DNA of 64,000 nucleotides from Bog-950 sp044225825 (GTDB lineage: Bacteria; Bacteroidota; Bacteroidia; Chitinophagales; LD1): positions 124,001 through 188,000 of the forward strand of contig JBGAIB010000004.1 of assembly GCA_044225825.1 (NCBI GenBank). Reading direction: 5' to 3'. A model generated the notes under the pieces. It saw only the letters and a program-made list of their open reading frames with translations, was not told the DNA's origin and made no database searches. Each line of letters starts with the position of its first letter. Positions within the stretch are counted from its first letter, which is position 1. Below, piece after piece: positions 1 to 9,100 of this stretch. The translations under genes were made by a program, and so were the position numbers.

Positions 1-524
1 TTGAGGAGCAGATTGAGAACCTGTCCTCCATTGCCACAGCATTTAGCACCTTTGCTAAAATGCCAAAGCCCGAGAATGAGATCATTAACCTGAATGATTT
101 GCTAAAGGGTATCGCCGATTTATTTAACCGCGAAGGCAATGCACAGGTTGATTTTGAATCAGGTGTAGATTCGCCGCTGGTTTTTGCTGATAAGAACCAA
201 TTGATAAGCGTATTTAATAACCTGGTGAAGAATGCCGTACAAAGCATTCCCGAAGAGCGCAATGGCTATGTGGATGTGAAAATTTCAGCAGAAGACGGTT
301 GGGTATTGGTGGCTGTTAAGGATAACGGGCAGGGCATACCGAAAGAAAATTATAACAATGTGTTTGTTCCTAATTTTACCACTAAATCATCAGGCACAGG
401 TTTGGGATTAGCCATCTGCAAGCAAATTATTGACGGCAGCGGCGGAACTATCTGGTTCGAATCAATAGAAGGAGAAGGGACGGTGTTTTATGTGCGCCTG
501 AAGCAAATGAAGGAAATGGATTAG
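1..524 (+). CDS. Sensor histidine kinase, C-terminal part (5' end outside window)
   Basis: Only the catalytic end of a histidine kinase is present; the frame is already open at base 3. Visible ATP-binding motifs are the N box (NNLVKNAVQSIPE), the G1 box (VKDNGQGIP) and the G2 box (GTGLGLAICKQI), which together form a HATPase_c domain that phosphorylates a histidine located upstream of the window. The first residues (EEQIENLSSIATAFSTFAKM) resemble the end of a dimerisation helix, as in NtrY-like kinases. Sensor and membrane regions cannot be seen. The gene ends 25 bp before bshC on the same strand, so the two may be cotranscribed, but no regulatory link can be inferred. Confidence 0.9.
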   Translation, partial: EEQIENLSSIATAFSTFAKMPKPENEIINLNDLLKGIADLFNREGNAQVDFESGVDSPLVFADKNQLISVFNNLVKNAVQSIPEERNGYVDVKISAEDGWVLVAVKDNGQGIPKENYNNVFVPNFTTKSSGTGLGLAICKQIIDGSGGTIWFESIEGEGTVFYVRLKQMKEMD

Positions 525-549
525 CATTTGCAGGCTTAAATTAAAGTAG

Positions 550-2139
550 ATGATTTCGATTTTGGAGGAGATTAAGTTTGCGGAGACCGGTCTTTTGCCG
601 GCTCTGGTAAGCGATTACCTGAAAGCTGAACCAGCGTTAAGTGCGTATTATAAGTATGCTCCGTCACTTGATGCATTTGCAGCAGTAATAGCTGACAAAA
701 GCAAGGATAAAGTAGACAGGGAGTTATTGGTAGAGGTACTGCTGGAGCAATATAAAGCAATACCAACTACTGATAGGGTAATGGGCAACATAAAAGCGCT
801 GGCAGATGTGGGAACTTTTACCATTGTCGCTGCTCACCAGCCTTGTTTGTTCTTAGGTCCGCTTTACAACATAATTAAGATTGCAGGCGCTATTAACCTT
901 ACCAGGCAACTTGCCGAAAAATATCCGGTCTATAGATTTGTTCCGGTGTTTTGGTTGGGTAGTGAAGATCATGATATTGAGGAACTTAATCATGTTACAA
1001 TTGAAGGCAAGCAATACCAATGGCAAACAAAGGTCTCAGGTCCGGTGGGGCGCATAACAAGTAAAGTAACGGAAGAGTTGCTTCCGATGTTAAAGGAGCA
1101 ATTTGGTGCGGACAACGAAGTGATTCGAATGTTGGAAAACGGGGTTGAAGCATATTCTACATTTGGACAGTTTACCCAATATTTAGCCAACGAACTTTTT
1201 AAAGAGCAAGGTCTGGTGGTGCTCGATCAGGACCATCCGCGTTTTAAACAGCGTTTTGCCCCGGTAATAAAGGATGAGGTAATTAACCAACGCGCAGCAA
1301 ACTTGTTGAAAGAACATGTGGAATTGCTGGAAAGCCGCTACAAGGTACAAGCTAAGCCGCGAGATATTAATTTCTTCTACCTGGGGAATGGTTTCAGAGA
1401 AAGGATACTTGCAACAGACAACGGCTACAAAGTTAACAACCGCGATCTGCATTTTAGTGAGGCGCAATTGCTGACCAAGATCGACACACATCCTGAAAAT
1501 TTTAGCCCAAATGTGATTTTGCGCCCCTTATATCAGGAAATGCTATTGCCAAACCTGGCTTTTGTAGGTGGGGCAGGAGAACTGAGCTACTGGTTGGAAC
1601 TTAAACCGGTAATGGAATATTATAAGGTTAATTATCCTATGCTGGTGATGCGTAATTCTGCATTTATATTACCTGTCAACTTTCAAACCAAAATGCAAAA
1701 GGCCGGTGTTTGCATCAAGGATTTACTGGGAAATACAGAGCAGTTAATTGCCCAACGCGCTAAAGCCCAGGGTGGAGAAGATATATCCTTGCAGGCAGAG
1801 AAAGAGGCATTTAGTCGTTTATTCGAACAAGTGATTGGAAAGGCGGAAGCTGCCGATACTACGCTTAAGCAGAGCGCGGCTGGCGAAAAACAAAAAGCAC
1901 TGAATGCATTGGAAACACTGGAAGCAAAAATGCTAAAGGCCGAAAAGCGAAAACTGGAGACTTTTACCAATCAGGTACAGTCCCTCAAGCAGGTAATGTT
2001 CCCTAATGGAAATTTGCAGGAACGGGTTGAAAGCTTTGTTTCCTTTTATGAGCCCGGCTTTATGAATATGCTTTGCGATACATTGAATCCACTTGATTTT
2101 AGCCTGAAAGTGTTTGTGCAAACCACCGCGCAATCCTGA
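550..2139 (+). CDS. bshC: Bacillithiol biosynthesis cysteine-adding enzyme BshC
   Basis: This 529-residue protein matches the BshC family in length and motifs. BshC is assigned to the last step of bacillithiol synthesis, adding cysteine to glucosaminyl-malate. Visible hallmarks are the nucleotide-binding-like HQPCLFLGPLYN segment at residues 96-107, the WLGSEDHD motif near 136-142, a FVGGAGELSYW segment near 338, and a Lys/Glu-rich coiled coil at about 400-490. BshA and BshB are not in this window; in Bacteroidota the three genes are often unlinked. The cytoplasmic thiol made by this pathway would support redox buffering. The start is the ATG 25 bp after the kinase stop. Confidence 0.93.
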   Translation: MISILEEIKFAETGLLPALVSDYLKAEPALSAYYKYAPSLDAFAAVIADKSKDKVDRELLVEVLLEQYKAIPTTDRVMGNIKALADVGTFTIVAAHQPCLFLGPLYNIIKIAGAINLTRQLAEKYPVYRFVPVFWLGSEDHDIEELNHVTIEGKQYQWQTKVSGPVGRITSKVTEELLPMLKEQFGADNEVIRMLENGVEAYSTFGQFTQYLANELFKEQGLVVLDQDHPRFKQRFAPVIKDEVINQRAANLLKEHVELLESRYKVQAKPRDINFFYLGNGFRERILATDNGYKVNNRDLHFSEAQLLTKIDTHPENFSPNVILRPLYQEMLLPNLAFVGGAGELSYWLELKPVMEYYKVNYPMLVMRNSAFILPVNFQTKMQKAGVCIKDLLGNTEQLIAQRAKAQGGEDISLQAEKEAFSRLFEQVIGKAEAADTTLKQSAAGEKQKALNALETLEAKMLKAEKRKLETFTNQVQSLKQVMFPNGNLQERVESFVSFYEPGFMNMLCDTLNPLDFSLKVFVQTTAQS

Positions 2140-2184
2140 GCGCAATCATTGATAGAACTCATTTACTTGCCAGCCAATAGTTTG

Positions 2185-2192
2185 TACCTTTG
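2185..2192 (+). promoter_or_regulatory. TAnnTTTG -7 promoter element for nnr
   Basis: TACCTTTG matches the Bacteroidota -7 consensus TAnnTTTG exactly. Only four bases separate it from the nnr ATG, so transcription would begin at or next to the start codon, giving a leaderless message. A TTG 15 bp upstream is a poor -33 candidate. Confidence 0.5.
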
Positions 2193-2196
2193 GTAG

Positions 2197-3738
2197 ATGA
2201 AAATACTTTCGGCAGAACAGCTTCGTCAGTTAGACCGCTACACCATAGAGCATGAGCCCATTGCCCCAGCTGAGTTAATGGAACGCGCTGCTACCCGTAT
2301 TTTTAACGAACTACAACAACTGTTGCACAAGGGCGATCAGATAGTAGTGTTTTGTGGTATGGGAAATAATGGTGGCGACGGATTGGCCATTGCCCGTATG
2401 TTGGTGGAGGCAGGTTATTACCACGTACAAACATTTGTAATTAGGCATGCCGCACAGTCCAATTCCGATTTTTTAATCAACGAACTGCGGTTAAAGCATA
2501 TATCGGGCCTGCACTATATTGATACCGAAAATCAAATACCCAAACTGAGTCCTGCCACGCATATTATTGATGCACTTTTTGGAACAGGTTTAAGCAGGCC
2601 GGTTAGCGGCATTGCAGCATCAGTAATTGATGCTATGAACAGTGCTGGTGGAAAAATCTATTCAGTTGATGTGCCCTCAGGGCTGTATTGCGATGAATTG
2701 AATGGCGAGGAGGATACAATTGTTGAGGCTAGCCAAACATTTACTTTTCATACACCTAAGTTAAGTTTTCTTCTGCCTGCCAACGAAGCTTATGTGGGCG
2801 ATTTTAAGGTATTGGATATTGGTTTGCATCAGCAGTTCGCTGAACAACTTTTCTCGCATTATCATTTTACCGGTTATACAGAGGTTAGACCTTTGCTAAA
2901 ACACCGGCGAAGATTTTCGCATAAAGGCACCTACGGACATGCCTTGCTGGCAACCGGCGGCTTTGGAAAAACGGGTGCCGCCGTGCTGGCAGTAAAAGCA
3001 GCGTTAAGGGGTGGAGCCGGACTGGTTAGTGCCTTGTTGCCTGCATCAGGTTACGAGATTATGCAAACTGTGAATGCAGAAGCTATGGTGTTGAATCCTG
3101 CCTATATCAGCGCGGCTGGATTCCATCTATTAAATACTGAATACCTCAGCGAATCGGTAATGCAATTACTCAGCACGTTTGATGCTGTAGGAGTTGGTCC
3201 GGGTATTGGTAAAGAACCGGCAACTGCTGCCTTTTTACGAAAGTTGCTTGAAGGTTATGGTAAACCCATGGTGTTGGATGCGGATGCCCTGAATATTCTT
3301 GCCGCAAATAAGGAGTGGATGACTCTTGTTCCGGCAGGCTCAATACTTACACCACATCCGGGGGAGTTCAGGCGTTTGGCAGGAGACTGGCAGAACGATA
3401 TTGAAAAGCTGAAACTACAGGTTGAATTTGCTAAAACGCATGAAGTTGTTGTTGTGCTGAAAGGTGCATTTACCTCCATTGCTAACCCCAATGGCTCAGT
3501 TTACTTTAACGGCACGGGCAATCCCGGAATGGCGAAAGGCGGAAGTGGTGATGTGCTTACAGGGTTACTTACGTCCTTACTGGCGCAAGGTTATGATACT
3601 ACAACAACGGCCATAATAGGCGTTTACCTGCATGGCCTGGCTGGCGATTATGCCCGCGATACAGTTGGCGATAATGGTATGAATGCCTCTGATATTATCC
3701 GTTTTATACCCAGAGCATTTTTGCGCTTGCAGGAATAG
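2197..3738 (+). CDS. nnr: Bifunctional NAD(P)H-hydrate repair enzyme (NAD(P)HX epimerase and dehydratase)
   Basis: The 513-residue protein has the standard two-domain layout of the bacterial Nnr fusion. The N-terminal YjeF_N epimerase domain (about 1-215) carries GNNGGDG at 56-62 and a DALFGTGLSR motif. The C-terminal ribokinase-like dehydratase domain (about 225-510) carries LTPHPGEF near 384 and the GNPGMAKGGSGDVLTG signature near 440-455. The enzyme repairs hydrated NADH and NADPH in the cytoplasm, using ADP for the dehydration. An exact TAnnTTTG element just before the ATG suggests its own promoter. Its stop lies one base before the end of the convergent Nudix gene. Confidence 0.95.
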   Translation: MKILSAEQLRQLDRYTIEHEPIAPAELMERAATRIFNELQQLLHKGDQIVVFCGMGNNGGDGLAIARMLVEAGYYHVQTFVIRHAAQSNSDFLINELRLKHISGLHYIDTENQIPKLSPATHIIDALFGTGLSRPVSGIAASVIDAMNSAGGKIYSVDVPSGLYCDELNGEEDTIVEASQTFTFHTPKLSFLLPANEAYVGDFKVLDIGLHQQFAEQLFSHYHFTGYTEVRPLLKHRRRFSHKGTYGHALLATGGFGKTGAAVLAVKAALRGGAGLVSALLPASGYEIMQTVNAEAMVLNPAYISAAGFHLLNTEYLSESVMQLLSTFDAVGVGPGIGKEPATAAFLRKLLEGYGKPMVLDADALNILAANKEWMTLVPAGSILTPHPGEFRRLAGDWQNDIEKLKLQVEFAKTHEVVVVLKGAFTSIANPNGSVYFNGTGNPGMAKGGSGDVLTGLLTSLLAQGYDTTTTAIIGVYLHGLAGDYARDTVGDNGMNASDIIRFIPRAFLRLQE

Positions 3739-3739
3739 A

Positions 3740-4372
3740 TTAGCGGCTGACCAAAGGTTGTAACAAGCTCCATATGAGCGGGTAACAGCCTTCGCGATAA
3801 GTGGGTAAATCGCGTTTGCTAACCCATTTTACTTCATCAATGTCTTCTTCGGTTTGCGGTGTAAGTTTATACTGCCCGGGGTGAGCCTTCATGTAAAACC
3901 AATCCGTCTGCTTAATGATATCGCGTCCTTTCAACTTGTAAGCATGATAGGTTGAAAGTGGAGCTGGGTTAGTTTCCGCAATGGTAACGCCCGTTTCTTC
4001 GGTTACTTCGCGCACAGCACCTTCCAGCATCGATTCGCGTAATTCAATTTTGCCTTTGGGCAGATCCCAATGGCCACGCCGGAAAATGAGCAGCAGTTCA
4101 TCCTTTTCATTACTAACAATACCTCCACCTGCCATTATTATTTCAACACTCTCTAATAGTTTACCAAGGGTGGCGGAAGGGTTTTCAGTAAGTACCAGGA
4201 TGTTAATATCTGTTATGCCGTCGTATAATACAGCAGGGTGGCGGAGAAAATTTTCGGTATCCACAGGGTGCTGAAACACCTTGGCGAAATTTTTGTTGAT
4301 TTGCTCCCGGTCGCTGCTTATCAGCACATATGAATTGTTATAGTAAACTTTATAATCTCTTATTTCAGCCAT
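3740..4372 (-). CDS. Nudix hydrolase
   Basis: A Nudix hydrolase of 210 residues. The Nudix box GX5EX7REVXEEXGV is complete at residues 107-129 (G107, E113, R121-E122, E125-E126), so metal-dependent pyrophosphohydrolase activity is expected. The substrate is not evident; about 80 N-terminal residues precede the Nudix fold and have no obvious domain. I place the start at the ATG that reads MAEIRDYK rather than a TTG nine bases upstream. This ATG overlaps the divergent pyrE ATG in a CATG, so the promoter of each gene must lie inside the other. Confidence 0.85.
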   Translation of the reverse strand: MAEIRDYKVYYNNSYVLISSDREQINKNFAKVFQHPVDTENFLRHPAVLYDGITDINILVLTENPSATLGKLLESVEIIMAGGGIVSNEKDELLLIFRRGHWDLPKGKIELRESMLEGAVREVTEETGVTIAETNPAPLSTYHAYKLKGRDIIKQTDWFYMKAHPGQYKLTPQTEEDIDEVKWVSKRDLPTYREGCYPLIWSLLQPLVSR

Positions 4373-5018
4373 GATATACAATAATGTAATTGCGCGAGAA
4401 GTTGCGGAATATTTGTTAGAAATTAAAGCAGTAGTGCTTAATGCGGCTGACCCGTTTACCTGGGCCAGCGGTTTAAAAAGTCCGATCTACTGCGACAACC
4501 GTAAAACGCTTTCCTACCCTAAAGTACGCAATTATATTAAAACCTCTTTTGCGGATATCATCGCGGAAGAATTTGAGGATTGTGATGTGCTGGCAGGTGT
4601 AGCTACGGCAGGTATACCGCATGGTGCTTTGGTCGCCGATGTTCTGAACAAGCCGTTTATATATGTGCGCGATAAAGCAAAGGCTCATGGTCTGGAGAAT
4701 CAGATTGAAGGCAAACTGGAAAAGGGTCAAAAAGTTGTAGTCATTGAGGATCTTATCTCTACGGGTGGCAGTTCGTTAAAAGCCGTTGAGGCAATCCGTG
4801 CTGCGGGGGGAGAAGTAATGGGGCTGGGTGCCATTTTTACCTATGGGTTTGCTAAAGCGGAAGAAGCTTTTGATAAAGCCAATTGTAAATACTTTACCCT
4901 GTCGGATTATGCTACGTTGTTGGAAGTGGCCACCAAACTGGATTATGTGAAGCCGGAACAAAAAGATACTCTGCTGAAATGGTATCAGGCACCCGAAAGC
5001 TGGGTGGCTAAGGTTTAG
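4371..5018 (+). CDS. pyrE: Orotate phosphoribosyltransferase
   Basis: PyrE transfers orotate onto PRPP to make orotidine monophosphate in pyrimidine synthesis. The 215-residue length is typical. The PRPP-binding signature VVVIEDLISTGGSS lies at residues 122-135, and the N-terminal FTWASGLKSPIYCDNR segment (residues 29-44) is the usual orotate-site region. The start codon shares two bases with the divergent Nudix start. The 3' end overlaps the convergent SRPBCC gene by 11 bp. No other pyr gene is adjacent. Confidence 0.95.
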   Translation: MIYNNVIAREVAEYLLEIKAVVLNAADPFTWASGLKSPIYCDNRKTLSYPKVRNYIKTSFADIIAEEFEDCDVLAGVATAGIPHGALVADVLNKPFIYVRDKAKAHGLENQIEGKLEKGQKVVVIEDLISTGGSSLKAVEAIRAAGGEVMGLGAIFTYGFAKAEEAFDKANCKYFTLSDYATLLEVATKLDYVKPEQKDTLLKWYQAPESWVAKV

Positions 5019-5481
5019 TAGAAGGACCAAATAACTGCTCTACTGCCTTCACGCGGAAATCAAAAATCGCTTCTACTTTTTTCTTCACCAGTAATGCATG
5101 TACCAGATTGCCTATTGGACCAAGAGGCAATTTGTAGTGAACGATGTCGGTCATTTCTACGCCGCCTTCTATTGCTTTAAATTTATGGGTATGATGCCAT
5201 AAGGCATACGGACCAAAGCGCTGTTCGTCAACAAAGTATTCCTGTTCCTTAACGTGTGTAATCTCAGTCATCCAAAACATTGGTATGCCCGCAATGGGAC
5301 TAACCTTATAGGTTATTATCTGCCCCGCATACATGGTGTCGCTGCCGCTATCGTTTAGCACACGAAAGTTCATAGATACAGGAGTGATTTTTTGGAGATT
5401 ACCGGGATGCGAAAAAAACTCCCATGCTTGTGACAAAGAAACCGGTATATGCTGAACCCTGGTTATACAATAGCTACTCAT
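5008..5481 (-). CDS. SRPBCC (START/Bet v 1-like) ligand-binding protein
   Basis: The 157-residue protein has features of the SRPBCC helix-grip fold. The N-terminal strand and helix read VQHIPVSLSQAWEFFSHPGN, followed by the KITPV segment typical of the family branch often annotated as a cyclase/dehydrase or cell-division-inhibitor-like SRPBCC protein. There is no signal peptide or membrane segment, so it is probably cytoplasmic. The ligand is unknown. It converges on pyrE with an 11-bp overlap. A minus-strand terminator directly upstream isolates it from the next minus-strand genes, so it likely has its own promoter in the 5482-5530 stretch. Confidence 0.7.
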   Translation of the reverse strand: MSSYCITRVQHIPVSLSQAWEFFSHPGNLQKITPVSMNFRVLNDSGSDTMYAGQIITYKVSPIAGIPMFWMTEITHVKEQEYFVDEQRFGPYALWHHTHKFKAIEGGVEMTDIVHYKLPLGPIGNLVHALLVKKKVEAIFDFRVKAVEQLFGPSTKP

Positions 5482-5522
5482 GCAGTTAAAACAGCTGTTT
5501 GGTTTTTTTGTTTAAAGGTAAA

Positions 5523-5553
5523 GAAATAAAAAGCCGCCCAATTAGGGCGGCTT
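5523..5553 (-). terminator. Rho-independent terminator, minus strand
   Basis: A perfect 9-bp stem (AAGCCGCCC/GGGCGGCTT) with a five-base loop is followed on the minus strand by a T-rich run. It would end transcription of the small membrane protein gene to its right. The rest of the 5554-5691 gap shows nothing else I can support. Confidence 0.75.
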
Positions 5554-5691
5554 GCACTATAGCCATCGTTCGCATTGCACTGGTAAAATTGCTTTAACAG
5601 CACATTAATTAACCGTTGGCAAAATAACAGCCGGCCACCGAATAACCTTATGGAGGCGGTTAAATTATAGTTAGAAATCGGTTTGCTGATA

Positions 5692-6072
5692 TTAGATTAG
5701 CGTATAGACCGCAGTGAGCACTAGCGCCGAGATTATGCTGATCAGAATGATTTGCCAGGCTAATGCACGATCCTTTTTCAAATGGTCTGCATTACGTGTA
5801 ACGTGAATATTACCTGGTTTTTCGAAGTTGAAGAGCCCTTTCAGTCCAAAGGCTACACAAAACCGGCGATAGGTTTGCTGTGCGCAAAGTATAAAGGTTG
5901 CCAGTGGTAAAAACAATACCGCTTTTAATGCAGGCGAAAAATGCAGCAACTGACCGGTTACCATAAAAATTATACTGAAGGCCAGGCTTGCTATCATTAT
6001 CCTTTTTCGGCGTTGCACTTCTTCTTTACCAATGTTACAGGTGCCGGGTATATAAGTTGTTTCTTCAATCAT
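5692..6072 (-). CDS. Small membrane protein of unknown function
   Basis: A 126-residue protein with three likely transmembrane helices (about 26-44, 46-64 and 105-125) and a short cytoplasmic N-terminus reading YIPGTCNIGKEEVQRRKR. The CNIG motif followed by an acidic/arginine stretch looks conserved among Bacteroidota, but I know no function for it. It lies 78 bp downstream of the giant repeat gene on the same strand and may be read through from it, or use a promoter in that gap. A terminator follows. Confidence 0.65.
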   Translation of the reverse strand: MIEETTYIPGTCNIGKEEVQRRKRIMIASLAFSIIFMVTGQLLHFSPALKAVLFLPLATFILCAQQTYRRFCVAFGLKGLFNFEKPGNIHVTRNADHLKKDRALAWQIILISIISALVLTAVYTLI

Positions 6073-6150
6073 GTGTCAGGTTGCTTAAAATAAATATGGC
6101 TGAAACAATTAAACGGTCTAATTGTTCCAGCCATAGGCCTCACAACTTCA

Positions 6151-9100
6151 TTACTCCTTGATAAAACGGGTATTAAAGCTGCCTTTGCCGGTTGTAAAAT
6201 TTAAAAGGTAAATACCTGAAGTAATACCGGTGAGCGATAGTTGTTGTTTGTGTTTACCAGCTGCTTGATTTTCGCCATCCGTTTCAGTTACTACACGGCC
6301 GGTTATATCCAGCACAGTAAGTTTAATCTGCGTATCACTGTTCAGTTCATATACTACGGTTAATACATCATTGGCCGGGTTCGGCATTACACCAAAGTGC
6401 ACTAATTGTGGCAGTTCATTTATGGCCGTGCAGAAAGGCACTGTTACATAGCCGGAAGCTGCCGAACAACCGTTGGCATCGGTAACCAGTACGCGGTAGT
6501 AACCACCGTTGGTAACACAATTTGCAGTAAAGGTATCGGTGTTAGTAGGGTAGTTAAAGTGCAATTGGTTGGTGGTGTCGTTAGCAACTGCCTGTTGCCA
6601 GATGTAGCCCGTCAGCCCTGCCGGCGTAGCCTGTAAAAGATAATCGGAGCCTCCGCCAACCTGGGTGCTGGTTACTGAAGGTACTGGTAAGCTGTTAACT
6701 ACAATTGTTTGCGAAGAAGCCCCTGAACAATTGTTGGCATCCGTTACTGTAACTGCGTAGGTATTGGTGCTACCTGGTGTTACAGAGATGGAAGCGCCGG
6801 TAGCCCCGGTACTCCACGTAAAGCTGCTGCCTCCGGTTGCATAAAGATCTACATTAGTGCCTGCGCAAATAATGTTGGACGGTTCTGAAGAAAGTATGGT
6901 AACCGATGGAGAAGGATTAATACCAACAGCCGCACTTGCTGACGCTGAACAGCCATTGCCGTCAGTTACTGTAACGGTATAGTTCGTTAAGTTGGTAGGA
7001 ATAACTGTTCTAATAGCTTGGGTGCTGGCATCGTCCCATACATAGCTTGTTCCACCAGCTGCTGTTAGGGTTGCGCTGCTGCCGCTGCAAACATTCGAAG
7101 TTGCAGGAGTAACAGTGGCTATTGGCAGAGGATTAACCGTTACAGTAACCGGTGAAGTGGTATATCCACTACATCCGTTCTGGGTTACGGTAATCGAATA
7201 GTTGCCTGCTGCAGTGGCTACAATCGATGCCGATACAGCGCCTGTGTTCCAACTGTAAGTATCGTAGGTAGCATCGGCGCTTAACGGAATACTTTGACCC
7301 GCACAAATGGTCTGTGCACCTGCCGGTGTTATTGCAGGTTGCGGACGGCTATTAAATAGCACCGAAGCAGAAGCCGTGCCTGAACAGGCATTGGCATCGG
7401 TTACTGTTACCGTATAGCTGCCGGTATTCAATACAAAAATTTGAGGGGAGGAGGAGCCATTGCTCCAGCTATATTGCTGATGGCTGTTACCTGCATCCAG
7501 TAAAATTGAATCACCGGAACAGGCTTGGGCACCGGATGGATTAATGGTCGCATTAACCGGGAAGACACCTACGTTAACGGTAGCGGCAGCGGTAGCAGCG
7601 CAACCTCCCTGTGTAACGGTAACTGTGTAGCTGCCCGTAGAGTCTGCTGCAATCAGGTGGGTAGTTGAACCTGTACTCCATAAATAAGTAGCATAGCCCG
7701 TTCCTGCATCTAATACGCTTACACCACCGGCGCAAATGTTTAAAGAAGGCGAAGCAGCTATACTAACACTCACTGTGCTTGGTATAACTGTTACGGTAAT
7801 ATCATTACTTACGGCGGTGCAGCCATTTAAGCTGATGCTGCTGTTATAAGTGCCGGAGGAAGTAACCGTAATGTTATCGGTAGTTCCGCCATTGCTCCAG
7901 AGGTAGGTGGCACCTGCCGGTGTTGCATTTAACGTAACGCTTCCACCACTGCAGAAAGTAGTTGGTCCGTTTGCACTGATAGTTGCTACCAGATTAGTGA
8001 CCGTTACAGTAGTTGCGGCACTGGCACTGCAGTTGTTACCATCCGTTACGGTTACCGAGTAATTGGTATCGGAAACCGGGCTTACGGTTAGCGTGGTAGC
8101 GGTGCTGTTATCGCTCCATAAGTAGCTGCCGTTGCCTGATGCTGTTAGGGTGGTGCTTTGTCCGCTACATACAGAAGGTTGCTGTGGCGAAATGGCTGCG
8201 GTTGGTAATTGATTTACAGTTAAAGTTGCTCCTGCAGAGGCAGTGCATTGGTTGGCATCGGTAACAGTTAACGTGTAGGCTATTGAGGTGTTAGCCGTGC
8301 CGTTAATTTGTGCTGTGTTTGCACCATCACTCCAGCTATAACTCGTTCCGCCTGTAGCTGTAAAGCTGAAAGGTTCATTACGGCAAACAGTTAGGGTGGA
8401 TGGTGCAATTGTTGCTGTCGGCAAAGTATTAACCGCTACAGTAGTTGTGGCTGAAGCGGTACATTGGTTGGCATCGGTAACAGTTACAGAGTAAGTGGAG
8501 TTGCCGGAAGGCGCTACAACAAGTGTTGCTGTGGTGCTATTATCGCTCCACAAATAGTTGTTACCACCCGATGCAGTAAGCGTAGTTGATGCACCTGCAC
8601 AAATAGTACTTGAAGCAGGACTTATAGCTGCAGTTGGCAGTGGATTTATTGTAACCTGCACGCTGCTGCTACCGGTGCAAAAATCCTTAGTTACCGTTAA
8701 GCTATAAGTTGCGGTTTGGGAGGGTTGAATGGTTTGGGTAGCAGCGCCTGTGCTCCAATTGTAATCATCATAGCCATTGCCGCCATCAAGTGTTACCGAA
8801 GTTCCGGCACATACACTAACTGGGCCGGCAGGTGTAATGCTAACAGCAACTGGGAAGTTGCCAACGGCTACCTGGGCCGACGCTGTGCCGCTGCAAGTGC
8901 CTGAGGTTACTGTTACTGTGTAGGTGCCTGCAGAAGCAGTACTAATGGTTTGTGAGTTAGCAGAAGTGCTCCATGTATAGGTGTCATAACCTGCACCTGC
9001 ATCCAACAAAGCGCTTCCACCGGGGCATATATTCAGCGAAGGAGTTGCGCTTAATACCGGACTCAGGTTGTTTGCAGTTTCGGTAACAACCACGGTATTT

